A DNA stretch of 64,000 nucleotides from Aquilaria yunnanensis (taxonomy: Eukaryota > Streptophyta > Magnoliopsida > Malvales > Thymelaeaceae), in contig CM077596.1 of the NCBI GenBank assembly GCA_039654915.1, positions 73,843,751 to 73,907,750 of the forward strand. The letters run 5' to 3'. The notes beneath the pieces are model-generated. The model ran no database searches. It was not told the origin of the DNA and saw only the letters and a program-made list of their open reading frames with translations. The position numbers were made by a program, and so were the translations under genes. This document shows positions 11,580 through 21,232 of the stretch, in pieces (the first letter of the stretch is position 1; every line of letters begins with the position of its first letter).

Positions 11580-13957
11580 TGTCTTCGCCAACTCCTCTTG
11601 TGACTGTTTCCCCTCTTCCACCATCCCTGCTGCTCCACTTCAGAAAAATTGGAGAAGTGGAAGAAAAAATTCTTTCTTCCTTCTTATGCCACCACCAGAC
11701 TTCCTAGCTCCCAAACATTCAGTTTCATGAACCGCAAGGACGAGGTTACCGTTTTCCGTGCCCAACTGAAGGCTGGACTTCTGTACCCTCCTTCGAAGGT
11801 GATTTGCGACTTTTGCCAATTTCATGGCATTGCCGTAAATCAACTTCCCCCAAACTCGTACTGCTATTTCAACGCCTTCCTTTTTATGTGCGGCGTTTTC
11901 AAAATAGAACCCCATTTCATTCTTTTTATGCAGTACTATAAGCTTTACTCGGTCCCGAAGGGTGGCTTTTACTTTATGCTACCTCGGGGATCAGGGAGCA
12001 AAAAGTATATGTTCACTTTCGCCACTAAGGACAGCTGGCGAGGGTGGCAAAGGAAATTCTTTTTTCTGAAGATGGAGGAGGCCTGGTCGTACGTTCCGAC
12101 CAAGTGGGCTCGGGGAAAGCTGGAGACAGATGTTGTAGACCCGAAAAGGCTGCTGACTCCTGAGTTGGCGGCCATATTCACGGACTTCGACAAACGGATC
12201 CGAGCAATCTCCGACTGGGATTCCGAGGTCCCTTCATGCTCCCTCTACCCCTTCCCCATCATGTGGAAACTGATGACCAATGAGGTCCTTCGGGAACTAG
12301 GGGTAGTGAAGGAGCATGAGATGGACCTCGAGATGTCGGCTCCTACCATCGAAGGGGAAGACTCCTGGCTGGTAAAACTCCTTCGGAAAGAGGTTACTTA
12401 CGAGACCTTTTGTGAGCGTAAGTTATCTCAAAATTTTTTTGTTATAGATACATCTTAGACTTACACTGATGTTTTCCTTCTGTTTCAGGGATGGGCGACG
12501 AGTCCGCTGCTTACTACAAGGCGCTCTTCCTCGGTCAAGCCGAGAAGGGGGAGCAAACAAAGAAGGCCGTCTCCCGAAGGCGAAAATCATCTGGGGCCGG
12601 GCCATCCTCGGTAAAGCGGGTGAAGAAAGACTTGCCTTCTCCTTACCCGGAAATTCCCGAGGAGGCGCGCGAAGAGCCTGACGCCGCTGTTGCCCCGCTG
12701 ACTGAGGTCGCTGCTAACGCCCTTTCTCGGAGTCCCACTTCCTCGGCCGATCTTCTGGATGCCTTAGTGGAAGTCCCTTCTGCCTAGGAGCGCCGCAAGA
12801 GCAAAGGCAAGGAAATCTCTGCTGAGGGGGTCCGGGACTCCGAGAAAGGGCGTAGTGTCTTTATTTTTTGAACTTTGAGGATTGCTTGCCTTAACAAGCT
12901 TCTTGTCTTGCCGTGCAGAGGAGGTACCATCTTCGGCATGGGTGGCTGAGCACGCTCGGAAACGGGCCCCTCGGGATTCCCATATCCCGAAGGAGAAGGT
13001 CTTGAGGGAGCCTTTCTGGTCGTTTACGGAGGACATAAACTTCTACTTCTGCGACTGCCAGCAAATGGCCAACCAAATTTCAAAGGGGATCCTCACCGAG
13101 GCCTCCTTCAAGGCTATTTCCGAGGCGTGCCCGGACGAAGAGTCCCTTGCTGCAAAAGTCTCCGAGCACGCTGCCCAGGTATATTTCACGCCTTTGTCTT
13201 TTCCTTTTGATTTCTTCTAAGTGTTGGGCTCATTTTTTGCCTTACTGACTCTGTTCTTACTTCTTTGCAGCTGTTGGGGTATACCGGCCTCCTCAGGGTT
13301 CGGGCAGCGAAACAAGCGGCGTTTCAATTCTGGGCCTTAGACTGTGTGGAGAAATCCAAGGTCATGTGCTCCGACTTAGTCGCCAAGAATGCGGAGATGG
13401 CTCAAGCTGCAAATAAGGAGATTGCTGTCGTTCGGGATGAGTTATTGAAGGAAAAAGAGGAGCTCTTGAAGGACTGCTCCCAAAAGATTTCTAATCTCGG
13501 CTCCAAGGTGGCGGAGTTGACTTCGGAAAACGAGGCATATCAAAAGAAGAAGTCTGAGTCTGAGGCTCTCCTGGCGAAGGTGCTTGCTGAGAAGGCTGCG
13601 CTTCTGGCCGAGGTCGAGTCTTTAAAGAAGGAGCTGAAGAAGAAGAAGATGAAGGCACTGAAGAAGGAGATCGCTGATCTGGAGAAGGAACTTGACGATT
13701 TAGCGATTGAGAAGGAGAAGGCCGTCCAAGCGACCAAGGTCCGTTTTCAGGATGGCTTTTGCCTTGCTCGGCATCAAGTTCTGTAGAGGTTCCCAGATCT
13801 GAACCTCTCCTTTTTGGCGGCCCTAAACATCCCCGAGGGGCCTCGGTGGTCTTGGTCCAAAATCAAGCACCTCAACTTGCCCTTTCCTCTTCCATTGCTG
13901 AAGGCGGTGGACGAGGGCACAGAAGCTGGTGGCTCCCGAGATACCGAGATCCCTTAG
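11580..13957 (+). pseudogene. Spliced antisense gene of the Tat element, Transposase_28-like with coiled coil
   Basis: Opposite in strand to gag-pol. Exons inferred from splice sites and phase are 11580-12417, 12489-12851, 12919-13178 and 13271-13957; introns are GTAAGT...CAG (12418-12488), GTAGTG...GCAG (12852-12918) and GTATAT...GCAG (13179-13270). Exon 1 has a compact globular region (LKAGLLYPP, FHGIAVNQLPPNSY) as in the putative gypsy-type transposon family PF04195. Exon 2 is basic and low complexity. Exon 4 is a long Lys/Glu/Leu coiled coil followed by a short tail. An AATAAA signal sits at 14049-14054. Defects: the first ATG (11580) is out of frame with the main frame, implying an indel near 11680, and there are TAG codons at 12785 and 13784. 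Its function in such elements is not established. Confidence 0.7.
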
Positions 13958-14048
13958 TTTGTCTTAGGGTCTTTTGCCTTCTTTTTCTCCTTTTTTGTAC
14001 TTCTTCTTTTGGCGAGCTTCCCTCTTTGTAATTAGATCCATCTCTGTT

Positions 14049-14054
14049 AATAAA
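14049..14054 (+). terminator. Poly(A) signal for the antisense gene
   Basis: AATAAA on the plus strand 92 bases after the inferred stop at 13955-13957, followed by T-rich sequence. It supports the antisense gene being a separate transcription unit. Confidence 0.5.
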
Positions 14055-14389
14055 GACTCCTTCTTTCTTTTGTAAAATTTTTTTGGCTAAGTCTTTTGCG
14101 CAAAATTTTTCATTTCCCATTGTCCCGAAAACGTTCGCTCAAGAGATTTCAGAAAATCATATTTATGCTTATCACGCTAATTAGCCTTGGAATCACCCTC
14201 ACGAAATTCTCTTTAAGTAAATTTCCAACTTTAAAGAAGGTTGATAACCTTTGTAAATTTTCTTAAACCGTGCTCGGCGACGACCGCCCTGGTGAAAAGA
14301 AGCTTTTTGTACTTTAGAAAAAAAAATTTCTAAGAAGCTTTTGTACTTGGAAATTTTTCTAACTTGTACAATTTTCCCACAAAATCCTA

Positions 14390-15800
14390 AGCATAGAATT
14401 TTTTCAAGGCATCCGAATGCCATGTATTTTTTAATTCTACTCCTTCGGCATCGCCAAGCTTGTAAACTCATTTTCGTACTTCGGCAAGTACCAGATAAGG
14501 ACCTTCCCAATTTGGGCAAAGTACCCCGTGGGATGGCCTTTGGGGTCCAAATTCAGCGTTTCGGAGAACGAGGTCTTCTTTCTTTATTCCCTTTGGCCTG
14601 ATGCGAAGTTTATAGTCGCGGCCACTCTTTGCTAAAGAGCTTTCCTTCTCAGCTCAGCTACTTCTCTGTGTTCGCCGACGAGGTCAAGCTTGGTTCTCAG
14701 GCCGAGGTCATTTCCCCTTTCGTCAAACACTTGTACTCGCACCGATGGTTGTACTATCTCAATTGGGATGATAGCCTCTGTACCGAAAACAAGTGAAAAG
14801 GTGTTTCCCTTGTGGCTCTTCGGGGTGTTGTTCGGTAGCTCCATAACACGCTTGGGAGCTCTCCTGGCCATTTCCCCTTTGCTTCCCCCAACCTCTTTTT
14901 CAGACCATCTTTTATGGTCCTGTTAGATACTTCTACTTGCCCATTGCTTTGGGGGTGAGCTACTGGAGCGAAGTGCATTTTTATTCCGAGGTTATTGATA
15001 AATTCTTGGAACCCATTGTCTGTGAACTGGGATCCATTGTCGGCTACTAGTACCCTCGGTATGCCAAATCTGAATACAATGTTCTTCCATATGAACTTCT
15101 GCACATCTTTTGCCGAGATATTCGCCAAGGGTTCTGCCTCGACCCATTTAGAGAAATAGTCCACTGCGACTACGCAGAACTTCACACCTCCAGGCGCTGT
15201 CGGGAGTGGCCCAATGAGGTCTATGCCTCAAACTGCAAAGGGCCAGGGATAGTTAGCCGAAGTTACCAATTCCAAGGGTGTCCTTTGGATACTCGCGTGT
15301 CTTTGGCAATTACCACATTTCTGGACGAACTGCCTAGTGTCCTTTCTTAGGGTAGGCCAAAAGTATCCCTGGCGAAGTATTACTGCTGCCAGGGCGTCAG
15401 TTCCAATATGCGAACCACAAGCGCCTTCGTGAACTTCTTTGAGGATCATTTCAGTATCCTCTTCGCCAACACACCTCTGCAGTGGATTTGCATATCCCTG
15501 CCGATATAATTCTTCTCCGATTAGGAAGAAATGACCGGAACATCTTCTCACTTTTGCCGCTTCGTTGGGGTCTTCGAGGAACGCACTAGTTACGAGATAT
15601 CTTTTTATCGGATCTTTCCAGCCTTTTCCCGAAGTTACCATGCTCAGCACTACGATGCTCGGGTGGCTTAGCACCTCGGTGCATGTTTTCGACTTTGCCA
15701 TGCAATCTGCCTCGACATTATCTCGACGAGGCACATTTTCAATTCGTACGGTGTCGAACTCTCGGATAAACTTTGCTACCAGTTCATGGTATTTTGCCAA
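14390..15800 (-). pseudogene. Integrase of the Tat polyprotein (broken)
   Basis: It inserts the retroelement cDNA into host DNA. The zinc-binding region is visible as HEGACGSH followed by CGNCQRH. The DDE core has VAVDYFSKWVEAE (first Asp), VADNGSQFT (second Asp) and GQVEVSNRTIK (Glu). A C-terminal GPYLV and YKLGDAEG region runs to about 14390. Breaks: a TGA follows PWPFAV near 15227 (a Trp is likely in related elements), a frameshift lies near 14760-14870, and more stops follow in the C-terminal part. The catalytic residues are kept, but the frame is not continuous. Confidence 0.85.
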
Positions 15801-16545
15801 GGTCGGGTCCTTCGCCCCATAGTTCCCTGCTGTTTGTCGAACTACCAGCTAGGAATCGCTATGGGCTTTCAAGTTTCTTACACCAATTTTTCTGGCTAGG
15901 CGTAACCCTGCTATGAGAGGTTCGTATTCAGCCATATTGTTGGTGACGTTAAAGCCGAACTTGATGGCCTCTGATAATTACCCCAGCTCCCTGGTGTTCG
16001 GACCCTGAGGCTCCGTCTACATACAAAGTCCATTCTGGCTCACCTTCGCCAGGATCCGAATGGCTGTCCTCGGTGATGGGTACTTCGGCAATGAAGTCTG
16101 CCAGAGCTTGAGCTTTTATGGCTTTCCGAGGTTCATAAGTAATGTCGTGCTCGCCAAGCTCTATACACCATTTGGAAAGCCTTCCCGAATGATCAACTTT
16201 CCTCATGACGTCGCGTAACAGTAGACTACTTCGGACGATGATTGGGTGAGCTTGAAAATATGGCCGTAGTCTTCTTCCTGCCAGTACCAGGGCATATATA
16301 GCTTTTTGTAGCAAGGGATACCTGACTTCGGCACCGTGCAGGGACTTGCTTACATAATAAACCGGCCATTGCTTCAGCGCTACCTCTTTCACAAGGACTG
16401 AGCTTACTGCTTTTTCTGTGACAGGGAGGTACAACATGAGGGGCTCTCCCTCGCGAGGTTGTCGAAGAGTGGGCAGACAGGCTAAGTAGATTTTGAGTTC
16501 TTCCCAAGCCCTTTGGCAGTCCTCATTCCAAGGATGATCATCACA
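15700..16545 (-). pseudogene. RNase H regions of the Tat polyprotein (two domains)
   Basis: RNase H removes the RNA strand during reverse transcription. The first domain (about 16230-16530) continues from RT and includes LMLYLPVTEKAVSSVL and VYYVSKSLHGAE. After a linker a second one begins with LYVDGASGS and has TNNMAEYEPLIAGL and HSDS, the pattern of the additional RNase H that Tat-lineage elements carry. Breaks: a TAG replaces a likely Gln after HSDS near 15849, and a frame change lies near 15950-15975. Confidence 0.8.
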
Positions 16546-17604
16546 TCAGAGGTCGCCCTTCTTTTTTGTTGCCTTAGTGAGGATGTTGAAGAATGCTCGA
16601 CACCGGTCTCCATACCTGGAAATAAACCTGCTAAGAGAGGTTATCCTTCCGGTGAGTCTCTGCACATCTTTTATTGTAACGGGAGTTTGGAATTCAAGCA
16701 GAGCCTTAATTTTTTCTGGGTTAGCATCAATGCCTCTTTCTGATACCATGTACCCAAGAAACTTTTCTGAGGTTACGCCAAAGATGCACTTTTCGGGATT
16801 AAGGCAAATTTTGAATGTTCTGAGCTGGTGGAAAGTTTCCCTTAGATCTGCAACGTGGTCGTTAGGCAGCTTGCTCTTAACTATCATGTCATCGACATAG
16901 ACTTCCATGTTCCTCCCTATTTGGTCATTAAAGACCTTGCTCATCAACCTCTGGTAGGTAGCTCCTGCATTTTTTAGCCCGAAGGGCATTCTGATGTAAT
17001 AATACGTTCTACCCTCGGTGATAAAGACGATCTTTTCCTCGTCTTCGGGGTCCATCCTTATTTGATGATACCCACTGAAGGCGTCTAGGAAACTTAGGAG
17101 CCCGTATTCGGCAGTTGAGTCTACCAACTGGTCTATTGGTGGGAGAGGGTATGAATCTTTTGGGCAAGCATCATTCAAGTTTCTGAAGTCGATGCACATT
17201 CAGAGCTTACTGCTCCCTTCTTTTGTGGCAATAACCACGTTGCTCAACCATTCGGGGTACTTGACCTCCCTTATTACATCCGCGTCCAATAAGCGCTGGA
17301 CTTCGGCTTTAACGAAGTTATTTTTATGGACTGAGATGCCCCGTTCATTTTGCCGGACAGGTTTTGCTTCCGGACTTACTTTGAGGCTATACTGTATTAT
17401 ACGAGGGTCTACCCCGAGCATATCTTTCGGCGAGTAGGCAAACAGGAATTTATTCATCAGTTGAAAGGATACAAGTTTTTTCTTGTCACATTCGGCAAAG
17501 TTTTTCCCTATTCGGGTATTTCGGCCTGGGACAAGTTCTACTTCTTCCATTTCTACCTTCGCATGATCTTCTGCCTCTCCCTTTTTTGGTTTTCCATTTG
17601 GCAA
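16546..17604 (-). pseudogene. Reverse transcriptase of the Tat polyprotein
   Basis: It copies element RNA into DNA. The N-terminal part (17200-17604) has VKAEVQRLLDADVIREV and WLSNVV; the core (16546-17199) has CIDFRNLNDACPKD, FLDAFSGYHQI, MPFGLKNAGATYQRLM and the catalytic YVDDM box, then FLGYMVSERGI and the connection start. The two parts are in slightly different frames around 17200, where a stop falls between SSKL and MCID. Past 16546 the frame stops just after KKKGDL. All RT motifs are intact in sequence, so the break is recent relative to the family's divergence. Confidence 0.9.
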
Positions 17605-18482
17605 AGCCTCTGCCTCTTCAGTTTATGTGAAGTTGGTTGCTGGAGCTTTTCGCGCCTTGACGAACACTTTCCTTACTTCGCCCTGATCAATGAAGATTTC
17701 CGCGTCTCCATCCTTGGTGGCAAAAGTGACAGTTAAGTATTTTACATCATGACGAATGTGCAGATTTTCCTGTGTTTGCCTTCCAAGGATGCGCTATATG
17801 ACGAAGGAACATCCATGACAATGAACCTTGTCATTGTGGAGGCAAATAATTCGTCTGTCCTGTCTACCGAAGTTCCTTTCATCATTAGGGGAAGATCGAT
17901 CCATCCGAGGACGGGCAGTTCGGATGGCCCTACCCCGAAAGTAGGCGAAGTGACTGGCTTGAGATCGGTGTTGGATATACCCAAGCTCGGCAGCAAATGT
18001 GAAAACAGGACGTCGGCGTTTGATCCATCGTCAAGCAACACTCTCTTGACGTCCCAAATTCCTATCCTCACCATGACCAACAGCGGATCGTCATGGGGAA
18101 AGATGACGGTGGAACCATCCTTGCGGGCCAGTTTCTTCGTCGAACTTTGATACTTCATCACTGATATTTCTCTGGCCTTCCTTTTTCTTTCCGAGGATGG
18201 CAGTCCCGTTGTGATTGTTTGTATTACTCCCGTCGGGGTGGAGAGACGCCTCTTTGGACTTCGGTTCCTCCGTCTGTCGGAGTCGTACTCCTCGTCATCA
18301 GCCTTTCCTTCTTCCTCCTTTCTTCCCTTCGGGGAAGGCATTCGCAGATAACGCCAAAGTTGGCCTTGTTTTATCAGCGACTCTATGTGCTTTTTCAATT
18401 GGAAGCAATCTTCAGTGTCGTGCTCGTGGTCACGGTGGAACTGACAGAACTTTTTCATGTTCTTCTTATTGTCAGCGGTCAT
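17605..18482 (-). pseudogene. gag C-terminus and aspartic protease of the Tat element
   Basis: Near the start lies a CCHC-like knuckle (CQFHRDHEHDTEDC) and FQLKKHIESLI, as in Tat gag proteins, where it binds element RNA. A basic linker follows (DSDRRRNRSPKRR), then a protease region with VLLDDGSNADVLF, the D-x-G-S pattern of retroelement aspartic proteases. The frame is lost after VMDVPSSY near 17830, and a further stop lies just before the 17604 start of the RT frame. Confidence 0.8.
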
Positions 18483-19095
18483 GGCCTTGGCTGCTGAATC
18501 TGGGTCCCCTGCCTCTCCATTGTCATGAGGATATTAGTTCTTATGGTGTTCAGGGGTGTGAAGTTCGGAGAAGGTTTCCTTCCTTTAAACCTCCGAGGTC
18601 GCCCTGCCTGTTCAGCTAGATACTTTGTTTGCTGGCTAGACCCTTTGGCACGGGTGTGATCAGACTTCGGTCCACCCATTCTTAGTTCTTCGACTGTCAT
18701 GTGCTGCTCGGCCCTTCGGTAGAATTAGCCGAGTGTATCCGAGGGGTCTTTGGAAAACTCGTAGAACAGCTGTGAGTCCATCCGAAGGCCCCGTGTCATG
18801 GCGAGGATGCGTATTTCGGGCCGAAAGTCTGGAACACTTAAGGCCTCTCCATTAAACCTTTCGACATAGTCGCGGATGGTTTCTCCGTTCTTCTGCGCTA
18901 TGTCGAACATCTGGACAGGCATCTTCGCCGTCGACCGGCTTCCAATGAATTACTGCGTAAAGGCCGTAGATAACTCTTGAAACTCCCTGATGGTTCCGGG
19001 GGCCAGCAAGTTATACCACGCTGTTGCTGGTCCTGTGAGGGTGACCTCAAAGCATTTGCACAGGGTAGCATCATCAGCACCGGCCACATCCTAGT
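18483..19095 (-). pseudogene. gag capsid region of the Tat element (5' truncated)
   Basis: The capsid domain of the retrotransposon_gag family is recognisable: FEVTLTGPATAWYNLLAPGT, FQELSTAF, RDYVERFNGEAL and FYRRAEQHM. In-frame stops are a TAA near 18950 (before FIGSR) and a TAA near 18725 (before FYRRAEQ). A frameshift at about 18482 separates this from the knuckle/protease part. The upstream end stops at about 19092 and the expected N-terminus is absent. The next bases belong to the PIF transposon. Confidence 0.8.
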
Positions 19096-19219
19096 TGTTA
19101 CATCTACATGTTTTGTAATAGCTATGAGTGTGGTGCTTGCTCTTGTTTCCATATTAGTATGCCAAGTGACACACATTATTGTGGGTTTCCATGGTAGTTA
19201 AGGAGAAGGACAACAATGT

Positions 19220-20763
19220 ATGGCATCAATGTCCATGGTCATCATGGATGTCAAGATGAGGTTCTTAGAGGGTCAAGGGCTGACTGGGACCTGGAAACCC
19301 ACTGATATTTTTTATCGGTGGGCTGCACAAGTCGCTGACCAGAAATTAACACAAGGGGGCACTTTATCCAAGGCTGGGTGGACCTATATTATGAAAGGAT
19401 TTCAGGAGGAAACGGGTTTACCGTACACAATGGTTCAGATCAAGAACAAATTGAGGCAACTTAGGAAGCTATACAAGGAGACAAAGACACTGCTAGAGTC
19501 TATGACCAGTTTGGGCTGGGACTATACGTGGGGAACAATAATGGCTGATGATGATTGGTGGGAGGCTCGCATTCAGGTAACTAATATGTTTCTTCTAATT
19601 TTTGTTTCTTGTACTCGATTCATGCTTTATCTGGTACATGTGTCCAATAGACTTTTTTGGCTCTAGTCTATTAATAAACCAAATTATGGAAAATTCTAAT
19701 CATAAAAAGTAAATCTGTGTACTCTGGTGAACCCATACAAGATATCTGTGCAGTTGACATGAAAAATTGTCTAAAAAGTATTTACACTTGAAAGCTGACC
19801 TTGAATTGTTTGCAACTAGAGCAGAAGCTAAACAGGTTGGAGATTTAACCAGTTGGACATAATAAAATTGTAAATAACAGATTAATAGCTTTTGTTGTTA
19901 ACCATGCAAGTAAAGTTTCATTGGAACTCTAGTCATTTTGAGGAAAACAGTAAAAGCAATGAACAACCAAAATTTCACTATCCACAAAACTATGTTTTCA
20001 GTAATTGGAAAGCAAATTTGCCAGAAATTTGTTGGTTTTAACAACTGTTCCTTTTGTCTATTGATAAGTCAAATTTTCAGTTCGCATATTGATTTTCTCA
20101 TTATACTTTGAAATGTAGAAATGCCCTGAGGCTACTTCACTTAAGGGTAAGCGGATTCCAAACTTGGTTGACATGGAGAGGATGTTTGCAACTGTACAAG
20201 ATTTGTCAGGTTTTCGTTGGTCGTCTCAGATGGGGGGCAATCCGTGCATACCCAATTTAAATGGAGACTCCACTGCCTCTCCTAATGAAGATGTCAGGGA
20301 TACCTTAACCCATGAGCCTATACAGCATGTCCCAACTAGTCTTACGCAGCGGGGCAATGATGCACGAGGTATGGGTTTTAGGTTTAAGAATCAAGAAACA
20401 CCACCAGTAGGAGAAAACCATGCTGCCAGTCCTGCATACAATCCAAATGCATGCATGTCACAATCGGCAGCCCGTTCTAGTAGGCCATCTAGACAACATA
20501 AGCGTAAGTCAGGCGATGAGGAGTGGACTGAGATACTTTCAAGGATGTGTGACTACCTAACCACTGGCCGGAAAGAACAATGGAAAGAGATTGCTGAAGC
20601 CATGACTCACCGGAATGATATGGGTACCGTTATGACAGCAGTAGCGGCGCTTCCTAGTGTGACTGCAGGAGATCCTACTTGGATGGCAGCATCAATCTAC
20701 TTTTTGGAGAATGAAAAAACTATTCCCTTGTTTCTGCGTGGTTATGGTTCACCCAAGGTCTAG
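19220..20763 (+). CDS. PIF/Harbinger-associated Myb/SANT-like protein
   Basis: Two exons: 19220-19576 and 20119-20763, joined in phase by a GTAACT...TGTAG intron; 333 residues. The first exon holds the Myb/SANT-like domain (WKPTDIFYRWAAQ, GWTYIMKGFQEETG, QIKNKLRQLRKLYK, GWDYTWG, DDWWEA). The second exon is polar, with SRPSRQHKRKSGDEEW and a C-terminal helical region. In PIF/Harbinger elements such a protein binds transposon ends and works with the transposase. It precedes the transposase fragment on the same strand. No internal stop was found. The upstream ATG is chosen as the first in frame; a truncated N-terminus is possible because the retrotransposon junction is at 19095. 20764-21230 after it is non-coding. 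Confidence 0.75.
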
Positions 20764-21232
20764 TTATAGTGGCTGCATTATCAGCTTGAAAAAATAAGGG
20801 TGAATTTTAGGTGATTAAATTTTACTAGTTGATTCACCCTATTCTATCAGAATTTCCTCCCTTCAGTGCTCCGGATTCAGACTATCATTTGGAATTTGTT
20901 AGGATAGTTGTGATAGCTTGTAGTATCATTCTGTTACTTGAGAACATTTACCCTTAAGGTTAGTTACGGGGAATAATAGCATTGGTTGCCCTTAAGGCTA
21001 CTTAGGAATTTTAGACAGAACAATCATATGTTGAGTTTAGTTTTCTTCCAATGTAACGGATTCATCATTTGTTGCTTTGGTCATGATAAGTACGTAGTTT
21101 AGATAAGCATATTCACTAGTCCATGCATATTCACCCATTGCACGCATGCTCACTGTTTTATGTAACTCATGCTCACAGTTTTATGTGGCATATTGACCAA
21201 GTGTTTAATAAACTCTCTTAAAGACAACATTT

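Larger units (their letters stand above)
10030..19095 (-). mobile_element. Decayed Tat/Retand-type Ty3-gypsy retrotransposon
   Basis: On the minus strand the order is gag (19095 leftwards), protease, reverse transcriptase, two RNase H regions, integrase (to about 14390), then an antisense gene and an LTR-like region at the left. A second RNase H carrying YVDGAS and an antisense extra gene between pol and the 3' LTR are known traits of the Tat lineage (Retand, Grande). The gag end is cut at about 19092 where PIF transposon sequence begins, so the 5' LTR is missing. The coding regions carry several nonsense codons and frameshifts, so the copy is dead. Confidence 0.8.

Noticed and set aside
15949..17604. 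Plus-strand frames of about 80-130 codons opposite pol
   Set aside because: They are shadows of the conserved reverse transcriptase and RNase H coding strand.
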